From Andeanibacterium fulvum (lineage in GTDB: Bacteria; Pseudomonadota; Alphaproteobacteria; Sphingomonadales; Sphingomonadaceae): a stretch of DNA of 64,000 bases. Location: the NCBI RefSeq assembly GCF_037154085.1, contig NZ_JBANRM010000004.1:62001-126000 (forward strand). The letters are read 5' to 3'. The notes under the pieces are model-generated. The model ran no database searches. It was not told the DNA's origin and saw nothing but the letters and a program-made list of their open reading frames with translations. Made by a program: the position numbers and the translations under genes. Shown here piece after piece: positions 1 to 7,809 of this stretch (the first letter of the stretch is position 1; each line of letters starts with the position of its first letter).

Positions 1-273
1 GATGATAGTGGACCAGTACAGAAAGGGATGGAACCGCCGCGCTCGAATCTGGATAGCAACCAGCACGACTAATGACGTGAGGAAAATCGCGGAGCCGACC
101 AGATATCCGTTGATACCGCCCTGCCCTGCCTGCGCGGTCGTCTCGCCAAGCCAGCTCATGCTCACCGCATCCCCGGCGGTTTCACCAAGAGTGGTCGCCA
201 AAATCTTGATGATCCAGAAGCCCAGCGTGATCGCAGGAACTTTGCTCAGGCCGTAACGCTCAGACAAATCCAT
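1..273 (-). CDS. COG4705-type multi-spanning membrane protein (partial, C-terminus off window)
   Basis: The ATG at 273 opens a frame that runs to the window edge without a stop, so only the first 91 codons are visible. The protein starts with a short polar stretch ending in SKVPAITLGFWIIKILATT and continues GETAGDAVSM, then a hydrophobic helix (YLVGSAIFLTSLVVLVAIQI) and RFHPFLYWSTI. This pattern is what I recall of the COG4705 family of uncharacterised, repeat-containing inner-membrane proteins. A GAGG motif precedes the start. No function is known for the family. It is separated by 76 bases from the next minus-strand gene's stop and shows no operon link. Confidence 0.75.
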   Translation of the reverse strand, partial: MDLSERYGLSKVPAITLGFWIIKILATTLGETAGDAVSMSWLGETTAQAGQGGINGYLVGSAIFLTSLVVLVAIQIRARRFHPFLYWSTII

Positions 274-349
274 AAGGAACCTCGCACACGGTAGGCCATG
301 AAATTACGCTTCTTCAGGAAAAATAACAGCCGAAACCCTCGCGCCTCGA

Positions 350-2413
350 TCAGCGCCCCACGCCGCCCGGCCCGAAATCCTCATAGCTCCGCTTCGCCAG
401 ATAGGCCCGGATCGCTTCCGCATCTGCGCGGGTAAGCTTGCCCCTGAAGCCCGGCATTCCATTCGGCGCCAGCGCGCCGTCCAGCAGGATGTCGAAGAAG
501 GCATCGTTCATCACCAGCGGCGAGAGCCGCAAATCGGGATAGGCACCCGCACTGACCGCGCCGCTGCCATGGCAGCGCAGGCAGAAGCGACCGAACAAGC
601 CGTCACCTTGCGCGACGGCAGCCGCATCTCGGGGCATCGCCTGCACGATCGGTTCACGCGCCCCCTGCAGCGGGTTGAATGGAGGGAGCTTGGCCTCGCC
701 GTCCAGCGCAAAGACGAGCAGCCGGTTGGGTCCGATGGACTTGCCTGCCTGAAGCGCCATCACCCCGCCGGTCAGTGGCCAGCCGCCGCCCCATCCAGCC
801 ATCACCGCGACATATTGCGTGCCATCCAGCGTATAGGTGATCGGCGGGGCGAGAATGCCGGTCTGCGCATCGAAGCTCCACAGCTTGCGCCCGGTCTCGT
901 CATCATAGGCAACCATCTGGCGCGCAGTATTGCCTGCGAAGACCAGTCCGCCGCCAGTAGCCAGTACACCGCCGTTGAACGGCGCTGCCTGATCCACTTT
1001 CCAGCGAGCTTTCTGCTTCACCGGGTCCCACGCGATCAGATAGCCCTTCATCCCGGCATAGAGCGCCTTGCGGTCAGCCTCGCTCATCGTGCCGCCGCCG
1101 CTCATCGCCACGCCCGAAGTATAGACGCCCGCGATCTTTCGTTCGGCATCGTTCGGCGCGAAAGGTATGCCCACATCCTGCGCGGGAATATAGACCAGCC
1201 CGGTTCGCGGGCTGAACGCCATGGGCGGCCAGTTGTGCCCGCCACCGGAGCTGGGGAACTGAAAATGCGCCTTGCCCGTGCGGTAATAGCGCGCGTCGGG
1301 CAGTTCGACCGGGCGCCCCGTCTTCGGGTCCAGCGCGCTGGCCCAGTTCACATTCACATAGGGCTTGCCGGAAATGAACTCGCCGGTCTGCCGGTCCAGC
1401 ACATAGAAGAACCCGTTTTTTGGCGCCTGCATCAGCACCTTGCGCTGTTTTCCGTCAATCTCCAGATCGGCCAGCACCATGTTCTGCGTGGCGGTGTAAT
1501 CCCAAGTATCCGCCGGAGTTTCCTGGAAGTGCCAGGCATATTCGCCGGTATCGGCATGCAGCGCTACTATGGAACTGAGGAACAGATTGTCCCCCTTTCC
1601 GTCGGAACGCATGCCATGGTTCCAGGGGGAGCCATTCCCGGTACCGATATAGACAAGGTCCAGTTCTGGATCGTACTCGATGGCATCCCACACGGTGCCA
1701 CCGCCGCCATATTTCCACCATTCGCCTGCCCAGCTGGAGGCGGCCTTTGCCAGCACCTCATCCGAGGCGGCACCGTCCTTCACACCGGGCTTTCCGGGCA
1801 CGGTGTAGAAACGCCAGCGCAGCTTGCCGGTGGCGATATCATAGGCCGAGACATAGCCGCGCGCGCCGAATTCCGCGCCGCCATTGCCGATCAGCACCAT
1901 GTCCTTCACCACGCGCGGCGCGCCGGTGATGCTGTAATTCTCTGGCGGCGGGCTTGGCTGGTCGATAGTCTGCACCTGCCACACAGGCTTGCCGCTCTGC
2001 GCGTCGAGCGCGATCAGGTGGCCGTCCAATGCTCCGAGGAAAACCTTGCCATCCGCCACTGCCACGCCGCGCGAGACCGGCCCGCAGCAGGAGCGGGCGG
2101 AGGCTTCGCGCATGTCGGGATCGTAGCTCCACAGCAGCTTGCCACTACGCGCGTCGAGCACCTGCACGACATCATAGGCACTGACGAGATATATCCGCCC
2201 GTCCACCACGATCGGCGTCGCCTCCTGCCCGCGATCCGTGCCGAGATCGTGGAACCACGCAAGGTCGAGGCGGGAGACATTGTCCCGATTTATCTCTTCC
2301 AGCGGGGAGTATCGCTGGGCCTCCGCCGTGCGGCCATGCATTGGCCAATCCGCATCGGCGCTGCCGCAAGCCACCAGCAGGCAGGCAGCCGCCAATGCCA
2401 GCAGGTGCTTCAT
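350..2413 (-). CDS. Quinohaemoprotein (PQQ) alcohol dehydrogenase with C-terminal cytochrome c, lipoprotein
   Basis: This is a 687-residue type II PQQ alcohol dehydrogenase that should oxidise an alcohol to an aldehyde in the periplasm and pass electrons through its own haem. The signal peptide ends in a lipobox (LVAC, Cys16), so the enzyme is probably membrane-anchored, which is unusual for the normally soluble family. The beta-propeller shows the vicinal disulfide Cys109-Cys110, Glu181 and Asn260 as Ca/PQQ ligands and the catalytic Asp305 in WDYTA. The C-terminal domain has one haem motif (CLRCH, 611-615) with Met653 as likely sixth ligand. The ATG overlaps the stop of the upstream MFS gene by four bases (ATGA), so the two are translationally coupled. 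No PQQ synthesis genes are in the window. Confidence 0.93.
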   Translation of the reverse strand: MKHLLALAAACLLVACGSADADWPMHGRTAEAQRYSPLEEINRDNVSRLDLAWFHDLGTDRGQEATPIVVDGRIYLVSAYDVVQVLDARSGKLLWSYDPDMREASARSCCGPVSRGVAVADGKVFLGALDGHLIALDAQSGKPVWQVQTIDQPSPPPENYSITGAPRVVKDMVLIGNGGAEFGARGYVSAYDIATGKLRWRFYTVPGKPGVKDGAASDEVLAKAASSWAGEWWKYGGGGTVWDAIEYDPELDLVYIGTGNGSPWNHGMRSDGKGDNLFLSSIVALHADTGEYAWHFQETPADTWDYTATQNMVLADLEIDGKQRKVLMQAPKNGFFYVLDRQTGEFISGKPYVNVNWASALDPKTGRPVELPDARYYRTGKAHFQFPSSGGGHNWPPMAFSPRTGLVYIPAQDVGIPFAPNDAERKIAGVYTSGVAMSGGGTMSEADRKALYAGMKGYLIAWDPVKQKARWKVDQAAPFNGGVLATGGGLVFAGNTARQMVAYDDETGRKLWSFDAQTGILAPPITYTLDGTQYVAVMAGWGGGWPLTGGVMALQAGKSIGPNRLLVFALDGEAKLPPFNPLQGAREPIVQAMPRDAAAVAQGDGLFGRFCLRCHGSGAVSAGAYPDLRLSPLVMNDAFFDILLDGALAPNGMPGFRGKLTRADAEAIRAYLAKRSYEDFGPGGVGR

Positions 2414-3732
2414 ACCGTCGCTTCAGCCCGGTGCCGCGCCCGAGCGGCAAGGAATAGCGCCACCCCGCCCAATGCGAAGAACATGGCGAAAGTGCCGATG
2501 GCCATCTGCAACCCGCCAGCCGAGGCCGCCGCGCAGGCCGATCCCGGCACCTGCCCCGCCGCGCCCGCACATTGGGCGGCAAAGTCCCCGCCATAGATCA
2601 TGGAGGATGCCGTATCGCTGACCGTGCCGACCAGCGGCGGGCCCACGCCTTGCCCCACAAGATGGACGATCAGCAGGAAAATGGCCGATCCGGTCGCCCG
2701 GCTCCAGGAATCGAGATTGCCGTGCAAGGTGGCGATGGCCGGCCCCATGGCTGTGTAGAAGAAGAACGATCCCACCAGCATCACCGGAATGGCGATAGCC
2801 AGTTGCCCACTGACCAGCCCCACCACGAACAGGGGCGCACCGATCAGCGACCCAAGCGCGGGAAAGCCCAGCAGCCAGCGCTGATCCCGCCGGGCGAAAT
2901 GCTCACTGGCAAAGCCACCCAGCAAGGTCCCAACCAGCGAGGCAATGCCGGAAATGGTGCCGAAGACCAGCCCCGCCTGTGCCGCGTCCAGCCCGTAGCT
3001 GCGCGAGAAGAAGGCAGGCAGGAACGTGTTCACTCCGAAGCTGCCCAGGCTGATGCAGGTCACGCCCACCAGCAGGAAGCGGATCGTGGAACTGCCCATC
3101 ATCCCGGTGAATACCTGCCATGTGCCCGGCCTGCCGCCAGCCTCGAGCGCGGGCGCCACCGTGGCCCGTACCGGTTCCTTCAGGAACAGGAAGCACAGCA
3201 ACGAGATCGCCCCGCCGGCCACACCGAAGAACAGGAAGGTAGAACGCCAATCGTAATGCTCGGCAATCGCGCCACCCAGAAACGATCCGAGCAGCGAAGC
3301 AACCGGCACGCCGAGCATGAAGATGGAAATAGCCGATGCCCGCTTTTCCGGCGGATACATGTCGGAAATCATCGAATGGGGCGGTGCTTCCGTGGCCGCG
3401 CTGCCCACTGCCATGCCCAGCCGCGCGGCGAGCAGCTGGCCGAAATTCACCGTGAGCGCCATGATCGCGGTGAAGGCCGATCCGATCAGCAGGAAGGCTG
3501 CGGAAATTGTGGAGCGGCGATAGCGTTCCGCCATGCGAGCCACAGGGACGCTGGCCAGCGCGTTCACAACGGCAAAGGCCGTGCCGCCCAGCAGGCCGAT
3601 CTGGAAATCGCTGACCAGAAACTCCGCCTTGATCTTCTCCGCCACCAGCGCAACGACCACGCGGTCGATAAAGCCGAAGGCATTGAGCGAGGCGAGCAGC
3701 AACAGGGCCACTGCACGGTCACGTTGCGTCAC
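2410..3732 (-). CDS. MFS transporter, spinster-like
   Basis: A 440-residue carrier with the twelve-helix major facilitator layout. The first helix carries LNAFGFIDRVVVAL, typical of spinster-like and sugar-phosphate-type carriers of sphingomonads. I placed the start at a GTG because GGGGGA lies five bases upstream. A longer reading frame begins at a TTG at 3819 but that start has no ribosome-binding site and adds a Pro/Arg-rich tail not expected for MFS. Its stop overlaps the start of the quinohaemoprotein dehydrogenase. It probably imports the substrate, or exports a product, of the oxidation genes around it. The substrate cannot be read from the sequence. Confidence 0.88.
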   Translation of the reverse strand: MTQRDRAVALLLLASLNAFGFIDRVVVALVAEKIKAEFLVSDFQIGLLGGTAFAVVNALASVPVARMAERYRRSTISAAFLLIGSAFTAIMALTVNFGQLLAARLGMAVGSAATEAPPHSMISDMYPPEKRASAISIFMLGVPVASLLGSFLGGAIAEHYDWRSTFLFFGVAGGAISLLCFLFLKEPVRATVAPALEAGGRPGTWQVFTGMMGSSTIRFLLVGVTCISLGSFGVNTFLPAFFSRSYGLDAAQAGLVFGTISGIASLVGTLLGGFASEHFARRDQRWLLGFPALGSLIGAPLFVVGLVSGQLAIAIPVMLVGSFFFYTAMGPAIATLHGNLDSWSRATGSAIFLLIVHLVGQGVGPPLVGTVSDTASSMIYGGDFAAQCAGAAGQVPGSACAAASAGGLQMAIGTFAMFFALGGVALFLAARARHRAEATV

Positions 3733-3846
3733 TGCATTCCCCCAAGGATCGGGCCGCGCTCGAATGGCGGGCGTTTCTCCCGTTTCTAGCGGCAACACCG
3801 CGGGCGAACGTGCCTGCAAGCGCAGAAGTGCGCGTGGCAGCGAAAC

Positions 3847-4773
3847 TCAGTGCAGCACGGCCAGCGCGCGACATTCGCGCGGGGTGCGGCCGAAGCGGGC
3901 CTTGAAGGCGCGGCTGAAATGCTGGGAATCGCTGAAACCCCAGTAATGCGCGATTTCCGTGATGGAACGGGCGGCGAAGGCCGGATCGGTCAACTCGCTG
4001 CGACAGCGGTCCAGCCGGCGGTTCCAGATGATCCGGGCGACCGTGTTCGCCTCGCCTTCGAACAATTTGTGCAGAGTGCGGCTGGAACAGCCCAGTGCAT
4101 GGGCGATCAGCGGTACGCCAAGGGCCGGGTCCGCCAGGTTGCGCTCGATGAAATCCAGCGCGGCCGCGCGGCGCCTTTCCTTCATGTCCGGCGGCAGGGC
4201 CCTGTCGCCCGCGCGCACGGCGAGTTCCAGCAATTGCACCACTTGCCTGCCGATCAGATCGCTTTCATGGCCGCTCAGTTCCGCGCCGGTCATCACTGCC
4301 GCAGATGCCGTGGCGTGCAGCACCTGCACCGCGCCTGACCGATAGCTGCGCGGCAGGCCCCACCACTGGAAGCCGGGGCGCGGGGCGGCCAGGGCCTCGC
4401 AGGGCAGAGTGATCGTCAACTGCCGCGAATGACCGGGTGCCTCGAACTCGTAAGGCAGGTCCTTGCGCAAGGCACACCACTGGCCCGGACGAATCTCGAT
4501 CTCGCGCCCGTGCTGCCGCAGGCGGGTGCTGCCTTCCTCCTGGAAAAAGAACTTCAGTGCGGCCTCTTCTCCCTCTCGGTCGAACCGGGGGGCCTGCGCG
4601 ATGCGGTGGCGGCCGAGCGAGGCCTGGCACAGTCGTACCGGGCCGAAGTCGCTGCCCCGGATGGATGCCTCGCGGTCGTCATCGATCTCCACCCGGTCCG
4701 CGCCGGTGAAGGCCAGCCATTGCCGGCTGCGTTCGAGGCGGCTGCCCGCCCGGGTGGAAAAAACCTTCAGCAT
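3847..4773 (-). CDS. AraC-family transcriptional regulator
   Basis: A 308-residue regulator. The N-terminal 190 residues resemble the AraC_binding_2 ligand domain (RPGQWCALRKDLPYEFEAPG segment). The C-terminal 100 residues hold the double helix-turn-helix, including GCSSRTLHKLF and the signature IAHYWGFSDSQHFSRAFKARFG. It lies 114 bases upstream of the MFS/dehydrogenase pair on the same strand and is divergent from the SnoaL/ALDH genes. It is therefore placed to control both arms of the oxidation locus, which is inference. The inducer is unknown. The ATG is preceded by GGAG about nine bases upstream. Confidence 0.92.
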   Translation of the reverse strand: MLKVFSTRAGSRLERSRQWLAFTGADRVEIDDDREASIRGSDFGPVRLCQASLGRHRIAQAPRFDREGEEAALKFFFQEEGSTRLRQHGREIEIRPGQWCALRKDLPYEFEAPGHSRQLTITLPCEALAAPRPGFQWWGLPRSYRSGAVQVLHATASAAVMTGAELSGHESDLIGRQVVQLLELAVRAGDRALPPDMKERRRAAALDFIERNLADPALGVPLIAHALGCSSRTLHKLFEGEANTVARIIWNRRLDRCRSELTDPAFAARSITEIAHYWGFSDSQHFSRAFKARFGRTPRECRALAVLH

Positions 4774-4905
4774 CCTGGCTCTCCGCCGGCCACGCAGGGG
4801 TCTTGCCCGACCCGCTTGTGTTTATGGCCGTTTCGGCAGAACTAATTGGCGGCGGGCATGCTGTCCAGAAGAGGCGGCGCCCCGAAATGAGAGGATCACA
4901 CGACC

Positions 4906-5367
4906 ATGGCACTCATCGCAGTGGAAGACGAACTGGCGATCAGGCAGCTTTACGCCCGTTATAGCTGGGCGCTCGATACCGGCGATACAGACGGATATTG
5001 CGATCTCTTCACCGAGGATGCCGAAGCGACGGAAGAGACATCCTCCGGCGAACTGGAAGTGCGCAAGGGGCGCGACGAGATCCGCAAGCTGGTGCTGAAG
5101 TTCCATGACCGGCCGGACTTCCCCGGACACCAGCACCAGATGGCCCAGTTTCTGTTCGAACCCGATCCGCAAGGGCGGCCCGCTCGCTGGGTAGTGCGCA
5201 GCTACGCCTGGGCCACCATCAACCGCCCACCCGAACACCCGATCCTGCACTGGTGCGGTCATGTGCGCGACGAAGTGGTGAAGGTCGATGGGGAATGGAA
5301 GATCGCCGCCAAGGATATCATGGGCTGGGCAGGCAAGGTCCTGGAACGGTTCGAGGCGCGCGGCTGA
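4906..5367 (+). CDS. SnoaL-like / NTF2-fold protein
   Basis: A 153-residue single-domain protein of the SnoaL_4 type (nuclear transport factor 2 fold). The start of the fold, EDELAIRQLYARYSWALDTG, and the central DLFTEDAEATEE segment match the family. Members include small dehydratases, isomerases and dioxygenase beta subunits, but many have no known reaction. It is the first gene of the plus-strand arm, divergent from the AraC gene, and is followed 94 bases later by an aldehyde dehydrogenase. A GAGAGG motif precedes the ATG. I cannot assign a substrate. Confidence 0.85.
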   Translation: MALIAVEDELAIRQLYARYSWALDTGDTDGYCDLFTEDAEATEETSSGELEVRKGRDEIRKLVLKFHDRPDFPGHQHQMAQFLFEPDPQGRPARWVVRSYAWATINRPPEHPILHWCGHVRDEVVKVDGEWKIAAKDIMGWAGKVLERFEARG

Positions 5368-5461
5368 CGAAAACGGCGGCTGCGCTTTCAGTCCCGAACC
5401 AACGCAGACAGGCAAGTCGGCGCGGGCCGCTGGTGTTAGCCGGATCGTGAAAGGATTCACG

Positions 5462-6928
5462 ATGAGCCAGACTGCCCTGCCCGACTTGCCTCCTGCCCGC
5501 CACCATATCGGCGGGGAATGGGCTCAGCCATCGAGCGGGGCGACCATCCCGGTGGAAGACCCTTCCACCGGCGAGGCCGTGGGCGAAATCGCTGCCGGCA
5601 AAGCGGAGGATATCGATGCCGCCGTCACTGCCGCCCATCGGGCAATGTATTCGCCGGGAACCCCGCGCTGGACGCCCGCCCAGCGGCAAGGCGCCCTGCT
5701 GAAGCTGGCCGATGCGCTTGAAGCACGGGCAGAGGAATTCGCCCGGCTTGAATCGCTCGACGCGGGCAAGCCGATCTTCAACGCGCGGATCGTGGACGTG
5801 CCCGGCGCGATTGCCGCCCTGCGTTATTTCGCGGGCTGGGCAACCAAGCTGACCGGAGAGACGATGGAGCTTTCCGCGCCCGGCAATTGGCACGGCCATG
5901 CCCGGCGCGAACCGGTAGGCGTAGTGGGCCAGATCGTGCCGTGGAACTATCCGCTGATGGGCGCTGCCTGCAAGATCGGCCCCGCTCTCGCCGCAGGCTG
6001 CGCGGTGGTACTGAAACCCGCCGAGCAGACATCCGTTTCAACGCTTCGGCTGGCGGAACTGGCAAGCGAATGCGGCGTTCCGGCAGGCTATTTCAACGTG
6101 GTAACCGGTCTGGGCGCAGAAGCGGGCGCGGCGCTGGTGGACCATCCCGATGTCGCCAAGATCTCCTTCACCGGCTCCACTCTCACCGGGCGGCGGATCG
6201 CGGAGAGCTGCGGACGGCAGATCAAGCGCTGCACCGTGGAACTGGGCGGAAAATCGCCCGTGATCGTGCTGCCCGATGCCGATCTGGATGCCGCGGCACG
6301 CGGGATCAGCACGAGCATTTTCTTCAATACCGGCCAGACCTGCTCGGCAGGATCGCGCCTGCTCGTCCATGCCAGCGTGGCAGGCGAATTGGTGGAGCGG
6401 ATCGCCACCATCGGAGCAGGCATGGCAATCGGTGCTGCAGGCGATCCCGAGACACGGCTTGGCCCGCTGATCTCCGCCGCCCAGCATGGCCGGGTTTCCG
6501 GCTTCGTGGAAAGCGCGCAGGCCGAAGGCGCGACGCTGGCGGCAGGCGGTGCTCTTTCAGGCAAGGGCCATTTCTTCCGCCCGACCATCCTTACGGAGGT
6601 TTCTGCCCGGATGGCCGCTGTGGAGGAAGAAATCTTCGGCCCCGTATTGTGCGTCGCCACTTTCGAGACGGGCGACCTCGACGAGATCGCGGCGCTGGCC
6701 AACGACACCTCCTATGGCCTCGCTTCGTATGTATGGACGCGCGACCTTGCCAAGGCGCTTGGCCTGATCGACCGGTTGCGGGCAGGCACGGTGCGGATCA
6801 ATTCGGGCGGGGGGAACGACTTTTCCATGCCGGTGGGGGGCGTGAAGCAGTCCGGCTTCGGGCGCGAGAATGGCCGAGCCGGGGTTGAAGCCTATACGGA
6901 GCTGAAATCCGTGACGATGGTGTATTGA
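5462..6928 (+). CDS. NAD(P)-dependent aldehyde dehydrogenase
   Basis: A 488-residue ALDH superfamily enzyme that should oxidise an aldehyde to the acid. The active site is complete: Asn162 in PWNYP, Glu260 in VELGGKSP and the nucleophile Cys294 in GQTCSAG. The cofactor region carries VVLKPAEQT and FTGST. I chose the ATG after AAAGGA because upstream in-frame sequence is an extension not seen in the family. The stop overlaps the next gene's start (TGATG). It is a natural partner for the GMC and PQQ dehydrogenases nearby, which would produce its aldehyde. Confidence 0.95.
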   Translation: MSQTALPDLPPARHHIGGEWAQPSSGATIPVEDPSTGEAVGEIAAGKAEDIDAAVTAAHRAMYSPGTPRWTPAQRQGALLKLADALEARAEEFARLESLDAGKPIFNARIVDVPGAIAALRYFAGWATKLTGETMELSAPGNWHGHARREPVGVVGQIVPWNYPLMGAACKIGPALAAGCAVVLKPAEQTSVSTLRLAELASECGVPAGYFNVVTGLGAEAGAALVDHPDVAKISFTGSTLTGRRIAESCGRQIKRCTVELGGKSPVIVLPDADLDAAARGISTSIFFNTGQTCSAGSRLLVHASVAGELVERIATIGAGMAIGAAGDPETRLGPLISAAQHGRVSGFVESAQAEGATLAAGGALSGKGHFFRPTILTEVSARMAAVEEEIFGPVLCVATFETGDLDEIAALANDTSYGLASYVWTRDLAKALGLIDRLRAGTVRINSGGGNDFSMPVGGVKQSGFGRENGRAGVEAYTELKSVTMVY

Positions 6929-7356
6929 TGGCACAGGAATCCGCAGCCCCCATGCCCGGCCTGGTCCCGGCCTTCAGACTGGCAGTGGACTTCGGCCCCT
7001 CGCTCGAGGTCGGACAACTGCCTATCGGTGGCGTACGCAGCCATTGGCCTGTTACTGGTGGGCACCTGTCCGGCGAAGGGCTGGAAGCACGCATAGCCGG
7101 CGGCGGCGAAACCCGCTTCGCTCGTGCCGACGGCGTGACCGTGGTGGAAGCAAGCTATTACATCGAAGCCGCTGGCGCGCTCGCCCGCGCTTTCGGCACT
7201 GGATATCTCACCACGGACGGCGATTTCACGGGCACCCGCCTGACCCTGCTGTTCGAGGGAGAGGTCGACGGCCCGCTCGCCCATCTCGCTGGCGCTGCCT
7301 ATGTCGCCGAACGCGAAGCTGGCGGCACAACCCTCGCCATTCACAGGATCGTCTGA
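6928..7356 (+). CDS. DUF3237 family protein (first of a tandem pair)
   Basis: A 142-residue protein of the DUF3237 family, a small all-beta fold of unknown function. Family features are the opening AFRLAVDFGPSLEVG, a central ARADGVTVVEASYYIEA strand pair and a FGTGYLTTDGDF segment. It starts within the ALDH stop codon and its own stop overlaps the next gene, so all three are translationally coupled. A TTG codon immediately upstream is a less likely start. DUF3237 genes often accompany dehydrogenases and hydrolases of catabolic loci, but no reaction is established. Confidence 0.8.
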   Translation: MAQESAAPMPGLVPAFRLAVDFGPSLEVGQLPIGGVRSHWPVTGGHLSGEGLEARIAGGGETRFARADGVTVVEASYYIEAAGALARAFGTGYLTTDGDFTGTRLTLLFEGEVDGPLAHLAGAAYVAEREAGGTTLAIHRIV

Positions 7357-7805
7357 TGCGGCTGGAACTCGCACTCGAAATGCAGCTCACGCTCGGCCCG
7401 CGCATGCATATCCAGATGGACGGCTATACGCGCGGTGCGGTGCTAATCGAGGAAGGCACTTTCCAGGGCCCCGGAATTTCCGGGCGGATCGTGCCGGGCA
7501 GCGGCGGCGATTTCCCGCTGGTTCAGGAAGACGGGAACGGCCGCTTCGAATCCCAATATCTGCTGGAAACCGATGACGGCGCCTTCATCCTCAAGCGCAG
7601 CACCGGCATCCGCCATGCCCCGCCCGAAGTGGTGCGGAAGCTGCTGGCGCGCGAGCCGGTCGATCCGGCGAGCTATTACATGCGCATGACCCCGCGCTTC
7701 GAAGCTCCCGCCGGGCCCTATGACTGGCTCAACCGCACGATCTTCGTCGGCGTGGGCCAACGCAACCCCAACGGCTCGCTGTTCCGCTTCTGGAAGGTGG
7801 TCTGA
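7356..7805 (+). CDS. DUF3237 family protein (second of a tandem pair)
   Basis: A 149-residue DUF3237 protein, closer to the family core than its neighbour: LGPRMHIQMDGYTRGAVLIEEG, SGRIVPGSGGDFPL, the RFESQYLLETDDGAFIL strand pair and a C-terminal RTIFVGVGQ. It begins inside the previous gene's TGA (TGATG). The two paralogues are divergent in sequence yet coupled, which suggests they form a heteromer or act on successive intermediates. Both ideas are inference. The GMC oxidoreductase starts four bases after its stop. Confidence 0.85.
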   Translation: MRLELALEMQLTLGPRMHIQMDGYTRGAVLIEEGTFQGPGISGRIVPGSGGDFPLVQEDGNGRFESQYLLETDDGAFILKRSTGIRHAPPEVVRKLLAREPVDPASYYMRMTPRFEAPAGPYDWLNRTIFVGVGQRNPNGSLFRFWKVV

Positions 7806-7809
7806 GCCG

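Noticed and set aside
2..256. 84-residue plus-strand frame at the window start
   Set aside because: The opposite strand encodes a clear COG4705-like membrane protein from 273 leftwards.
569..2596. 675-residue open frame on the plus strand
   Set aside because: It lies opposite the quinohaemoprotein dehydrogenase, is His/Arg/Ala-rich and shows no domain. It is a high-GC shadow.
3733..3819. TTG start extending the MFS gene
   Set aside because: No ribosome-binding site, and the GTG at 3732 has GGGGGA five bases upstream.
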